Below are positions 48,335 through 58,782 of a stretch of 64,000 nt of DNA, one piece after another. A model generated the notes under the pieces. The model was not told where the DNA came from and searched no databases. It saw only the letters and a list, made by a program, of their open reading frames with translations. Position numbers and translations under genes: made by a program. Position 1 is the first letter of the stretch. Each line of letters opens with the position of its first letter. The stretch is from Halopseudomonas salina (GTDB lineage: Bacteria > Pseudomonadota > Gammaproteobacteria > Pseudomonadales > Pseudomonadaceae): contig NZ_VTTI01000001.1 in NCBI RefSeq assembly GCF_008641105.1, forward strand, positions 517,750 to 581,749. Direction: 5' to 3'.

Positions 48335-50569
48335 TCAGTTTTTAAGGCGGGTGATGCGCATCACGCCGCTGAGGGCCCGTATGCGCTTGATCAATTGTGA
48401 GAGGTGCAGGCGGTCGCGGACCCGTACGACCAGTTGGACAACGCTGACACGCCCATCGCGCTCGTCGACACTTATCTTGTCGATACTCGCATCGGCCATG
48501 GTGATGCCGGTGGCCAGTTGAGCGATGATGCCGCGCTCGTTGACTAGCTCGACCTTCAATTCCACAGTGAATTCGCCGCTGACGTCCTTGTCCCACGTCA
48601 GGTGCAGAGTTTTTTCGTTGCTGTGACGATTCTCGGCCAGGTTGCTGCAGTTCTCCTGGTGGATCACCATACCCTTGCCAGATGACAAGTAGCCAACGAT
48701 CGGGTCGCCGGGGATAGGATTGCAGCAGCGGGCAAAACTGACGACCAGGCCCTCGGTGCCCCGGATTGCCAGGGGCTTTTCCGCGGTGGACTCGGGCTCT
48801 GTGGCAGCCGGCTTTTTGGAAGCTGAGTCTGCAGAATCCACCGTGGGCTCGGTTGCCAGTAACCGACGGCCGACCACATAGGCCATGCGGTTTCCCAGTC
48901 CGATATCAGCCAGCAAGTCTTCCATCAGCTCCATCTTGCAGTCCTTGAGTACCTGCTTGATGTTGCTTTCGGGAATCGCCCCCAGGTTGGTATCAAAACT
49001 GGCCAGGACCTTGTCCAGGAGACGCTCGCCCAGAGCAATCGACTCGGAATGGCGCTGGTGCTTGAGAAAGTGGCGGATGTTGCTGCGCGCCTTGCCGGTA
49101 ATCACGAAGCTCAGCCAGGCGGGATTGGGTCTGGCTCCGGGGGCGCGGATGACTTCGACCGTCTGGCCGCTTTCCAGAGGCTCGGACAGGGGCGCCAGGC
49201 GTCGATTGACCCTGCAGGCAATGCAACTGTTGCCGACATCAGTGTGCACCGCGTAGGCAAAATCGACCGGTGTAGAGCCCTTGGGCAATTCCATGATGCG
49301 ACCCTTGGGGGTAAAGATGTAAACCTCGTCAGGGAACAGGTCGATCTTTACGTTCTCGATGAACTCCAGCGAATTGCCGGCATTCTGCTGCAGTTCGAGT
49401 ACGCCCTTGAGCCATTGACGGGTGCGGGCATGGTGACCGTTGATCACCTCGTCCTTGGACTTGTAGACCCAGTGTGCGGCAATACCATTGTTGGCCATCT
49501 CTTCCATTTCCTCGGTACGGATCTGGATCTCGATGGGCACACCATGCATGCCGAAGAGGGTCGTGTGCAGCGACTGGTAACCGTTCGCCTTGGGTATGGC
49601 GATATAATCCTTGAAACGTCCCGGGAAGGGCTTGTACAGACTGTGAATCGCACCGAGTACGCGGTAGCAGGTGTCGGGCTTGTCGACGATGATCCGGAAG
49701 GCATATACGTCCATGATCTCGTGGAACGCCTTACGCTTGCCGCGCATCTTCTGGTAGATACCGAACAGGTGCTTCTCGCGGCCCATGACCTTGCCGGGCA
49801 GGCCCTCGCGCTCCAGGCAGTTCTGCAGGGAGTCGAGAATCTTGTTGAGCAGTTCCTTGCGATTGCCTCGGGCGGCACGCACAGCGCGGTGAATCAGGTC
49901 CGAACGCATCGGATGCATGGCCTTGAAGCCCAGATCCTCGAACTCGGTACTCAGACTATGCATACCTAGGCGATTGGCAATCGGCGCATAGATCTCCAGG
50001 GTTTCCTTGGCGATCCGCCGGCGTTTTTCCGGGGCCAGGGCGCCGAGGGTGCGCATGTTGTGCAAGCGGTCAGCCAACTTGACCAGGATTACGCGAATGT
50101 CGCGGGCCATGGCCAGCGCCATCTTCTGGAAGTTCTCGGCCTGGGCTTCAGCCTTGGTCTCGAAGGTCATTTGCGTGAGTTTGCTGACACCGTCGACCAG
50201 TTCGGCTACGGTTTCGCCAAACTGGGTAACCAGAGCGTCCTTGGGTATGCCGGTATCTTCAATCACGTCGTGCAACATGGCGGCCATCAGGCTCTGATGG
50301 TCCATGTGCATATCGGCCAGGATGTGGGCTACAGCCAGGGGATGGGTGACGTAGGCTTCACCGCTGCGCCGTGTTTGCCCATCGTGGGCCTGCTCGGCGT
50401 AATAATAAGCACGGCGGACCAGATTGATCTGGTCCGGCTCAAGATAGTTCTCCAGGCGCTCGGCGAACGCCTCGATGTCGGTCCCCATGCCGCCTGCGAG
50501 GTGCTCCGGCTGAAAACGCTCAGCGGAGGTCTCCACGCCCTTGGCGGGCGTGCGGGTCTGGCCTGACAT
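48335..50569 (-). CDS. spoT: Bifunctional (p)ppGpp synthase/hydrolase SpoT
   Basis: Makes and degrades the stringent-response alarmone. About 744 residues. HD hydrolase domain (MLHDVIEDTG, about 95), synthetase domain (GREKHLFGIYQKMRGK and HEIMDVYAFRI), TGS domain (IFTPKGRIMELPKGST), then a Cys/His segment (VSFARCCNPIPGD) and ACT domain (VELVNERGIIAQLATGI). The start is uncertain: TTG 50581, ATG 50569 and ATG 50488 are in frame; the family core begins near the last. It follows rpoZ by about 16 bases, so it is in an operon with rpoZ. Confidence 0.95.
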   Translation of the reverse strand: MSGQTRTPAKGVETSAERFQPEHLAGGMGTDIEAFAERLENYLEPDQINLVRRAYYYAEQAHDGQTRRSGEAYVTHPLAVAHILADMHMDHQSLMAAMLHDVIEDTGIPKDALVTQFGETVAELVDGVSKLTQMTFETKAEAQAENFQKMALAMARDIRVILVKLADRLHNMRTLGALAPEKRRRIAKETLEIYAPIANRLGMHSLSTEFEDLGFKAMHPMRSDLIHRAVRAARGNRKELLNKILDSLQNCLEREGLPGKVMGREKHLFGIYQKMRGKRKAFHEIMDVYAFRIIVDKPDTCYRVLGAIHSLYKPFPGRFKDYIAIPKANGYQSLHTTLFGMHGVPIEIQIRTEEMEEMANNGIAAHWVYKSKDEVINGHHARTRQWLKGVLELQQNAGNSLEFIENVKIDLFPDEVYIFTPKGRIMELPKGSTPVDFAYAVHTDVGNSCIACRVNRRLAPLSEPLESGQTVEVIRAPGARPNPAWLSFVITGKARSNIRHFLKHQRHSESIALGERLLDKVLASFDTNLGAIPESNIKQVLKDCKMELMEDLLADIGLGNRMAYVVGRRLLATEPTVDSADSASKKPAATEPESTAEKPLAIRGTEGLVVSFARCCNPIPGDPIVGYLSSGKGMVIHQENCSNLAENRHSNEKTLHLTWDKDVSGEFTVELKVELVNERGIIAQLATGITMADASIDKISVDERDGRVSVVQLVVRVRDRLHLSQLIKRIRALSGVMRITRLKN

Positions 50570-50585
50570 CGACCGGCCCAAGGAA

Positions 50586-50843
50586 TTACTCCTCCAGGTC
50601 GGATTCCATCGAGTACAGCGGCTCCTGCTGATCCTGAATCGCTTCCTGCGCCAGTATCTCGTTGGAAATCAGACCTGCAGCAATCTCCCGCAGTGCGACC
50701 ACTGTGGGTTTGTCATTTTCCCAGGCAACCTTGGGCTCTTTGCCGCCGGTGGCTAGGAGGCGCGAACGCTTGGTGGCCAGCATGACCAGCTCAAAACGGT
50801 TTTCTACATTTTCCAGGCAGTCTTCAACGGTAACGCGGGCCAT
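50586..50843 (-). CDS. rpoZ: RNA polymerase omega subunit
   Basis: 85-residue small subunit that helps assemble RNA polymerase and forms a ppGpp site. [20 protein letters not shown] and [13 protein letters not shown] are the family landmarks. Lies between gmk and spoT, the conserved arrangement. Confidence 0.96.
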   Translation of the reverse strand: MARVTVEDCLENVENRFELVMLATKRSRLLATGGKEPKVAWENDKPTVVALREIAAGLISNEILAQEAIQDQQEPLYSMESDLEE

Positions 50844-50943
50844 GGTGTACTCCGGTACGGCTTGACGATCAAAAACGACGGGCGCCCATATTATGAACGC
50901 AGGACCACGTAGTGTACTGAATCGGTCAGCACCATGACAAGAA

Positions 50944-51567
<624 letters not shown>

Positions 51568-51670
51568 TCAGGATGTCCTGAAGATTAACGGCTAGAATGG
51601 ATGCCACGATTATAGGGACATTGAGTCCTGCCGTCATGTTGCGTTGCTGACGGCCCCGAGGAGAAACAGC

Positions 51671-52933
51671 ATGTTTTCGAAGTGGCAGTGGTTGGTTACC
51701 CGGATTGCCCACACACTCTGGGTGCGCGCTGCACTGTTTGCTTTGCTGGGTATTGCGGCAGCGCTGATTGCCGCGGCGCTGCAGGGTAGCCTGCCGATCC
51801 AGCTGGATCTCAAGCTTGGCGAGAACGCGGTGGGAACCATTCTGGAGATCCTTGCCTCCAGTATGCTTGCGGTAACCACCTTTTCACTCAGTGTCATGGT
51901 CATGGCCTATGGAGCAGCGACCAATAATGTGACACCACGGGCAACACGCCTGTTGATGCAGGACACCACCACGCAGAACGTACTGGGTACCTTCATCGGC
52001 ACCTTCTTGTTCAGTCTCGTGGGCATAACCGCCCTGAGTACCGAAACCTACGATGAGCGTGGCAGGGCGATCCTGTTTCTGGTCACCCTGGTGGTGATCC
52101 TGCTGGTGGTGGTGACTATCCTGCGCTGGATTCAGCATTTGTCCCATTTTGGCCGGGTCGGCGATACCACCGGGCGGGTCGAGGCCGTGACGCTGGAGGC
52201 GTTGAAAGATCGCGTATGCCACCCGGGTCTGGGTGGCATCCCAATGAAAGCTGCCGACTTCTCGCCTCCGGCCTCCGCTCGCCCGATCCATACGCAATCC
52301 ACGGGTCTTGTGCAGCACCTGGACATGGTCGAACTGTCTGAACTGGCAGAGGAGAACGATTGGGAAGTCTGGGTGGCGACATTGCCTGGTGCTTTTGTCA
52401 GCAGTCCGCGGCCGCTCGCCTGGGTGGCGGGAGCCGAAGGGGATGCGGCAGACGAAAAGATACGCAAGGTATTTACCCTGGGCAACGACAGGTCTTTCGA
52501 TCAGGATCCGCGGTTCGGTCTGTCCGTGCTCGCGGAAATCGCTTCCCGGGCGCTCTCGCCAGCGGTCAACGATCCTGGCACCGCTATTGATGTGCTGGGC
52601 CGTGCGGTGAGAATTCTGTCCTACTATTCGCAACAGAGTATGGGTGAGCGAGAGTGCGCGCCTATTTATTCTCGGATCAAGGTACCCCGGCTCGAGCTGC
52701 ACGATCTGTTCGACGACATGTTCGCACCTATAGCCAGAGACGGCGCAAGCCTGATCGAAGTACAGCTACGTCTGCAAAAGGGCTTGCTACTACTGGCAGG
52801 GCAGGGCCCGGAGCTGGCTATTTGCGCGCATCGCCAGGCTCTGCTGGCATTGAAGCATGCCGAGGCGGGAATGACTCTGGAGGAAGATCGGCAACGTCTG
52901 CGCGAACTGGTGGCGGGTTACCAAGGGGGCTGA
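51671..52933 (+). CDS. DUF2254 membrane protein
   Basis: 420 residues. Four hydrophobic segments at about 20-40, 60-82, 105-128 and 135-155, with TTFSLSVMVMAYGAATNNVT, a landmark of DUF2254. The long C-terminal soluble part (about 165-420) contains FGLSVLAEIASRALSPAVND, also conserved in the family. Role unknown. ATG at 51671 follows AGGAG; the frame opens 9 codons earlier. Divergent from gmk. Confidence 0.9.
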   Translation: MFSKWQWLVTRIAHTLWVRAALFALLGIAAALIAAALQGSLPIQLDLKLGENAVGTILEILASSMLAVTTFSLSVMVMAYGAATNNVTPRATRLLMQDTTTQNVLGTFIGTFLFSLVGITALSTETYDERGRAILFLVTLVVILLVVVTILRWIQHLSHFGRVGDTTGRVEAVTLEALKDRVCHPGLGGIPMKAADFSPPASARPIHTQSTGLVQHLDMVELSELAEENDWEVWVATLPGAFVSSPRPLAWVAGAEGDAADEKIRKVFTLGNDRSFDQDPRFGLSVLAEIASRALSPAVNDPGTAIDVLGRAVRILSYYSQQSMGERECAPIYSRIKVPRLELHDLFDDMFAPIARDGASLIEVQLRLQKGLLLLAGQGPELAICAHRQALLALKHAEAGMTLEEDRQRLRELVAGYQGG

Positions 52934-52948
52934 TGGGCCCCTCTGGCG

Positions 52949-53815
52949 TTATTCTATGTTCTGGACCTGCTCGCGCATCTGCTCGATATAGACCTTCAGA
53001 TCAACGGCTGCCTGGGTGCTGCGACTGTCAATCGCCTTGGAACCGAGGGTGTTGGCTTCGCGGTTGAATTCCTGCATCAGGAAATCCAGGCGTCGTCCCA
53101 TGGCCTTGGTGCCAGACAGTATATGACGTGCCTCCGCGACATGGGTGTCGAGCCGGTCGAGCTCCTCGGCAACATCCATTTTCTGCGCCAGTAATACCAG
53201 TTCCTGCTCGATGCGGGTGGTGTCCAGTTCCAGGCGGGCCTCGTTGAAGCGATCGATCAGCTTCTGCCGATACGCTGTGAGCAGGCCGGGCATCATCTCA
53301 CGCAGGCTGGCGACCCTCTCACTTATTGCCTCCAACCGTTCTTCCAGGAGTCTTTTCAGCTCGCTGCCCTCCCGTGCTCTCTGCGTCTTCAGGGCGGTCA
53401 CCGCGTCCTCGAACAGGGCGCTGGCCTGAGGAATCAACTGGCCGTCGTCCATCTTGCTACCGGCGAGCACGCCGGGCCAGGCGAGCACCTCAAGCGGATT
53501 CACCTGGCAGGGGGCGTCCATCTGCTGGCTGATGCGTCGGGCTGCGGTGAGCAGTTGGTCAATTAGCGGCTGGTTGACCTGCAATGTGCTGTCGCTGCCC
53601 GCTGACGGATTGAAGCGCAGGGTGACTTCCAGCTTGCCGCGGGCGAATTCCTTGCGCAGACGTTCGCGCAAGGGCCCTTCAAGTGAGCGAAAGCTCTCTG
53701 GCAAGCGCAGACTGGGCTCCAGAAAGCGATGATTGACCGAGCGAATTTCCCAGGCGAGGTTGCCCTGATCTGTGCTCAGCTCGCAGCGTGAGAATGCCGT
53801 CATGCTGTAAACCAT
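52949..53815 (-). CDS. YicC-family endoribonuclease
   Basis: 288 residues. Starts VYSMTAFSRCE and contains EIRSVNHRFLEPSLRLPE, the YicC signature; the C-terminal DUF1732 part has MGRRLDFLMQEFNREANTLG and KAIDSRSTQAAVDLKV. Family members are metal-dependent RNases acting on small RNAs. ATG at 53815 has GGAGG upstream; the frame extends 66 codons further but without conservation. Divergent from rph across 126 bases. Confidence 0.94.
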   Translation of the reverse strand: MVYSMTAFSRCELSTDQGNLAWEIRSVNHRFLEPSLRLPESFRSLEGPLRERLRKEFARGKLEVTLRFNPSAGSDSTLQVNQPLIDQLLTAARRISQQMDAPCQVNPLEVLAWPGVLAGSKMDDGQLIPQASALFEDAVTALKTQRAREGSELKRLLEERLEAISERVASLREMMPGLLTAYRQKLIDRFNEARLELDTTRIEQELVLLAQKMDVAEELDRLDTHVAEARHILSGTKAMGRRLDFLMQEFNREANTLGSKAIDSRSTQAAVDLKVYIEQMREQVQNIE

Positions 53816-53941
53816 CGGTTGGCCTCCTGGCGCACTAGAATAATTGAAGCCGCATTCTACTCCGGTGGAGACGCAGGTGTCGCCCGCTTGGCTTGACCCG
53901 TATAATCCGGGGACACATACCCGCAGTACAAGGATTCCAAG

Positions 53942-54661
53942 ATGAAACGACCCAGTGGCCGCGAAGCCAACCAGATGCGTCAGGTAACACTGACCCGCCA
54001 TTACACCAAACATGCCGAGGGGTCGGTTCTGGTCGAATTTGGCGATACCAAGGTGATCTGTACCGTGAGTGTCGAGGCTGGCGTGCCACGCTTCCTGCGC
54101 GGCTCAGGTCAGGGCTGGATAACCGCCGAATACGGCATGCTGCCGCGTTCAACCGGCTCGCGCATGCAGCGTGAAGCCAGCCGAGGCAAGCAAGGCGGGC
54201 GTACCCTCGAGATCCAGCGGCTGATTGGTCGCTCCCTGCGCGCCGCGATTGACCTGAAAAGCCTGGGCGAGAACACCCTGTATATCGATTGCGATGTCAT
54301 CCAGGCCGACGGTGGCACCCGCACAGCCTCGATCACCGGCGCCTGTGTGGCTCTGGTCGACGCCCTGCGCATCATGAAGCAGCGCGGCGCCATCAAGAAA
54401 ATGCCTGAAGTGCAGATGATCTCTGCAATCTCCGTGGGTATTTACCAGGGTGAGCCCGTGCTCGATCTGGACTATCTTGAAGACTCTGCCGCGGAAACCG
54501 ATCTGAACGTCGTGGTCACTGACAAGGGCGGTTTTATCGAGGTGCAGGGCACCGCTGAGGGCTCACCCTTCAGCCCTGACGAACTGAATGCCATGCTGGC
54601 GCTCGCCAGGCAGGGCGTTGATCAGTTGTTTGCCATGCAATTGGCGGCGCTGGAAGACTGA
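53942..54661 (+). CDS. rph: Ribonuclease PH
   Basis: 239-residue phosphorolytic 3'-5' exoribonuclease that trims tRNA ends. [19 protein letters not shown] start, [20 protein letters not shown] with substrate-binding Arg residues, and [19 protein letters not shown]. Normal length and intact end, unlike the truncated form in some E. coli strains. Confidence 0.97.
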   Translation: MKRPSGREANQMRQVTLTRHYTKHAEGSVLVEFGDTKVICTVSVEAGVPRFLRGSGQGWITAEYGMLPRSTGSRMQREASRGKQGGRTLEIQRLIGRSLRAAIDLKSLGENTLYIDCDVIQADGGTRTASITGACVALVDALRIMKQRGAIKKMPEVQMISAISVGIYQGEPVLDLDYLEDSAAETDLNVVVTDKGGFIEVQGTAEGSPFSPDELNAMLALARQGVDQLFAMQLAALED

Positions 54662-54713
54662 GGTCGGCCGATCAGGCTGGCAGGTCCTTTAACGGAACAG
54701 GGAGTAGCGCAAC

Positions 54714-55091
54714 ATGATTGAACCAACCCAGCCTATCGCAGAGCCGGGCATCCCCGGCCCCGAAGCCCGCAAATGGGCTCTGATTGCTCATCTGTCAGGT
54801 TTTCTCGGCTGTCTGATCCCGTTCGGTAGCCTGATCGGCCCACTGCTGGTGTGGCAATTGAAAAAGGATCAGGACGTTTTTATTGATGATCAGGGCAAGG
54901 AAGCCATGAACTTCCAGATCAGCGTGGCGCTTGCCTCGCTGCTTTGCGTATTGCTGATGGTCATCGTGATCGGGTTCTTGTTGATCTGGGTAGTCATCAT
55001 CGGGGCAGTGATTCTGATGATCATTGCGGCGATCAAGGCCAACGAAGGTAAGGCTTACCGGTATCCGTTCTGCTGGCGGATCATTAAGTAG
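54714..55091 (+). CDS. DUF4870 small membrane protein
   Basis: 125 residues, Tic20-like DUF4870 pattern. Three hydrophobic segments: about 24-46, 65-90 and 92-112. KWALIAHLSGFLGCLIPFGS and DDQGKEAMNFQISVALAS are the family landmarks. Function unknown. The stop lies two bases before the heptamer array at 55093. Confidence 0.92.
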   Translation: MIEPTQPIAEPGIPGPEARKWALIAHLSGFLGCLIPFGSLIGPLLVWQLKKDQDVFIDDQGKEAMNFQISVALASLLCVLLMVIVIGFLLIWVVIIGAVILMIIAAIKANEGKAYRYPFCWRIIK

Positions 55092-55092
55092 C

Positions 55093-55238
55093 GGCAAGCG
55101 GCAAGCGGCAAGCTACAAGCAACCCACGTGGACGCAGCTTTCGACTTCGTTCTGGCACAGGCTTGATGGGATGCAGGTCCAGGCGCCAAGCTTTATTCCC
55201 TTGAAGCTTGAAGCTTGAAGCTTGAAGCTTGCGGCTTA
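55093..55238. repeat. Paired heptamer arrays reaching into the crc stop codon
   Basis: Four direct units at 55093-55120 (GGCAAGC three times, then TACAAGC), a core of about 78 bases, then inverted units at 55199-55233 (CCTTGAA, GCTTGAA three times, GCTTGCG) and a partial GCTTA. The crc stop codon is inside that last partial unit (55236-55238). Same design as 6714-6886. It separates two convergent genes and can form a long stem. Confidence 0.85.
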
Positions 55239-56015
55239 GATGCTCAGCGTCCAGTCGTAATCGATAATCACCGGCGCATGCTGTGAAAAGCGTGCGTCCC
55301 GGGGTATACGTGCGTCTCGGACGAAGCGGCGCAGGCCCGGGGTGAGTATCTGATAGTCGAAGCGCAGACCGAGGTTGAGACTCTCCGCCTGTTCGCTATC
55401 AGGCCACCAGCTGTACAGCTCGGCTTCGCGGGTGACTTCACGTAAGGCATCCACGTAGCCCAGGTTGCCGAAGATCTCATCCATCCACGCCCGCTCAGGT
55501 GCCATGAAGCCGGGCTCGTTCTGGCAGTCGCGCCAGTTCTTCACGTCCAGTTTCAGGTGTGATGTATACAGCGAGCCACAGTAGATGAACTCCCGGCGCT
55601 TGCGGCGCTGCTTGTTCAGATAGCCGGTGAAGTCGTTCATGAACTTGAATTTCTGGTTCAGTTCGGCGTCGCCGCCCCGTCCGGAAGGCAGCAGCAGGCA
55701 ACCAATGCTGACCTTGTCGAAGTCGGCTTGAACGTAGCGGCCGTAGCGGTCGGCCAGTTCGAAGTCCAGGCCCATGATAATCGCCTTCGGGGCTGTACGG
55801 GTGTAGATCGCCACGCCGCCCTGACTGGGAACCTCGGCTTCGAAACAATACTGCCAATAGTCGTCCAGCCAGTATTTATCCTGCTCCAGTTCGGGCGCGG
55901 TGACCCGGATATCCTGCAGGCAGATCACGTCGGCATCCTGTGTGCGTAACCAGTCGAACAGGCCCCGGGCTGCCGCCGCCTCGATGCCGTTGACGTTCAG
56001 ACTGATGATTCGCAT
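55236..56015 (-). CDS. crc: Catabolite repression control protein Crc
   Basis: 259 residues, equal to P. aeruginosa Crc. Folded like exonuclease III but without nuclease activity; with Hfq it blocks translation of carbon-use genes carrying A-rich motifs. [19 protein letters not shown] start, [33 protein letters not shown] and [11 protein letters not shown] end. ATG at 56015 gives the family length. Divergent from pyrE. Confidence 0.96.
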   Translation of the reverse strand: MRIISLNVNGIEAAAARGLFDWLRTQDADVICLQDIRVTAPELEQDKYWLDDYWQYCFEAEVPSQGGVAIYTRTAPKAIIMGLDFELADRYGRYVQADFDKVSIGCLLLPSGRGGDAELNQKFKFMNDFTGYLNKQRRKRREFIYCGSLYTSHLKLDVKNWRDCQNEPGFMAPERAWMDEIFGNLGYVDALREVTREAELYSWWPDSEQAESLNLGLRFDYQILTPGLRRFVRDARIPRDARFSQHAPVIIDYDWTLSI

Positions 56016-56086
56016 ACATAGCTCCCCCAAAATCGAAAGTGTATGATACCCGAGCCAGCATTTATTTTGTAAAGAAGAGGAACCGG

Positions 56087-56740
56087 ATGCACGAATTTCA
56101 GCGCGAGTTCATACGTTTTGCCCTGGACCGCGAGGTTCTGCGTTTTGGTGAGTTTACCCTGAAGTCCGGCCGCAAGAGCCCGTACTTCTTCAATGCCGGT
56201 CTATTCAACACCGGATCGGCGCTCAGCCGGCTCGGGCGATTCTATGCGCAGGCTTTCGTGCACAGCTCGGTTGGTGAGGTGGACGTCATATTCGGACCTG
56301 CCTACAAGGGCATCCCATTGGCAGCCGTGACAGCGGTGGCGCTTGCTGATAGTTTTGATCGCAATATGCCATACTGCTTCAACCGCAAGGAAGCCAAGGA
56401 TCACGGCGAAGGCGGGAGTCTGGTTGGCGCTCCGCTCAAAGGACGGGTATTGATCATTGATGATGTGATAACGGCGGGCACAGCTGTGCGCGAGGTCATG
56501 CAGATCATCAAGGCAGCGGGTGCCACTCCGGCAGCGGTCATGATCGCGCTGGATCGCCAGGAACGGGGTCAGGGCGAACTGTCTGCCATTCAGGAGGTCG
56601 AGCGCGATTTCGACATTCCGGTCGTCAGTATCGTTTCCCTGGAACAGGTTTTGAGCTTCCTCGAAGAGGATGCCGAGTTGCGTCACCATCTGCCGGCGGT
56701 AGAAGCCTATCGTGCGGAGTATGGTATCAAGGCGAAGTAG
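56087..56740 (+). CDS. pyrE: Orotate phosphoribosyltransferase
   Basis: 217 residues. Joins orotate to PRPP to give OMP in pyrimidine synthesis. [16 protein letters not shown] near the start, [18 protein letters not shown], and the PRPP-binding [19 protein letters not shown] at 56087 has GAGGA upstream. Confidence 0.97.
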   Translation: MHEFQREFIRFALDREVLRFGEFTLKSGRKSPYFFNAGLFNTGSALSRLGRFYAQAFVHSSVGEVDVIFGPAYKGIPLAAVTAVALADSFDRNMPYCFNRKEAKDHGEGGSLVGAPLKGRVLIIDDVITAGTAVREVMQIIKAAGATPAAVMIALDRQERGQGELSAIQEVERDFDIPVVSIVSLEQVLSFLEEDAELRHHLPAVEAYRAEYGIKAK

Positions 56741-56804
56741 TCCTGACGGATTCGACCTTCGCCAAGTAACCGGAGTTATCGGCTCCAAGCAAGAGTTACC
56801 GTTT

Positions 56805-57392
56805 ATGCTTAGGTCGTTTTGTTTGATTGTCGTCGCAACTGTCGGGCTTTCGCTACCGGCACAGGCTCAGTTGTACCGCTATCTGGATGAAAATGGCGTG
56901 ACTGTTCTCGACAGTCGTGTGCCGGCTGAGTACGTCAAACACGGTTATGAGGTGCTCGATAGTCACGGTCGGGTTGTGGATACAGTAGCTGCGGCGCCCA
57001 CTCCCAAGGAGTTGGCTGAGGTGCGTGCGGCACGGGCGGAGCAAGAGCGCCAGCTGCAGGAAGATAAAACCCTGTTGCGACTGTACAGCAGTGTGCCGGA
57101 CCTGAAGCGTGCCAGGGGGCGTCAGCTGGAGCAGATCGAGAATTTGATTGCTGCTACCCGAACCAACATAGCGGTCCTGCAAGGTCAGCGCGAGGAGCTA
57201 CAAAGTCGCGCAGCCGCCCAGCAGCGTGCCGGTCGTGAGGTGGAGGAGTCGATACTGCTGGAAATCACCCATGTGGATGCCGAGATGGACCGACTGGAGC
57301 GTCTGATTGCCGCAAAACAGCAGGAGATCGAAGCTGTTCATGCAACTTTCGAGCAAAGGCGCGCCAGACTCGAGCAACTGCTGAAGCGCTGA
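56805..57392 (+). CDS. Exported DUF4124-like coiled-coil protein
   Basis: 196 residues. Signal peptide (MLRSFCLIVVATVGLSLPAQA, split after residue 20, cleavage before QLYR). QLYRYLDENGVTVLDSRVP matches DUF4124, followed by a long coiled coil (about 75-195). Predicted periplasmic; role unknown. The ribosome binding site is weak. It follows pyrE by 64 bases. Confidence 0.85.
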   Translation: MLRSFCLIVVATVGLSLPAQAQLYRYLDENGVTVLDSRVPAEYVKHGYEVLDSHGRVVDTVAAAPTPKELAEVRAARAEQERQLQEDKTLLRLYSSVPDLKRARGRQLEQIENLIAATRTNIAVLQGQREELQSRAAAQQRAGREVEESILLEITHVDAEMDRLERLIAAKQQEIEAVHATFEQRRARLEQLLKR

Positions 57393-57405
57393 TCCCCTGC
57401 CTCTT

Positions 57406-57849
57406 TCAGGCGGTTACACCCTCCGGCATCAAGCGTTCAAAAGAGACGACCGCCTCGCGGAATACCTGCGGGATTGGTGAAGGCCGGCGAGTGCTCTGGT
57501 CAGCATGTACGTAGACAATTTCCCCGTTGACCAGCAGTTCCTCATCGCGATAGATCCCGATCAGAAACTGCATGCTCGAATTGCCCAGGCGCGCAATGCG
57601 TACATGAACGTCGAGCATATCGTCGAAGCGGGCTGGCGAGCGATACTCCAGCAGGGTCTTCACAGCAAAGAAATCACTGCCATTGGCCCCTGTCTCCCCG
57701 CTGTAGGTCTGACCCATGGCGCGAAAGTACTCAGTGATGCCCACATCGGCAAAGGTCAGATAGTGTCCGTTGAAAACGATGCCTTGCATGTCGGCCTCGG
57801 CCCAGCGAACGCGTAGCGCGTGGCTGAAGCGGAAATCATCCGGTTGCAT
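57406..57849 (-). CDS. Acyl-CoA thioesterase, 4HBT/YbgC-like
   Basis: 147-residue hotdog protein. RVRWAEADMQGIVFNGHYL at about 13-31 holds the catalytic Asp of the 4HBT group; MGQTYSGETG and LEYRSPARFDDML follow. Cytoplasmic acyl-CoA hydrolysis is predicted, substrate unknown. It starts 3 bases after the argB stop, so it is probably co-transcribed. Confidence 0.88.
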   Translation of the reverse strand: MQPDDFRFSHALRVRWAEADMQGIVFNGHYLTFADVGITEYFRAMGQTYSGETGANGSDFFAVKTLLEYRSPARFDDMLDVHVRIARLGNSSMQFLIGIYRDEELLVNGEIVYVHADQSTRRPSPIPQVFREAVVSFERLMPEGVTA

Positions 57850-57852
57850 GGG

Positions 57853-58782
<930 letters not shown>

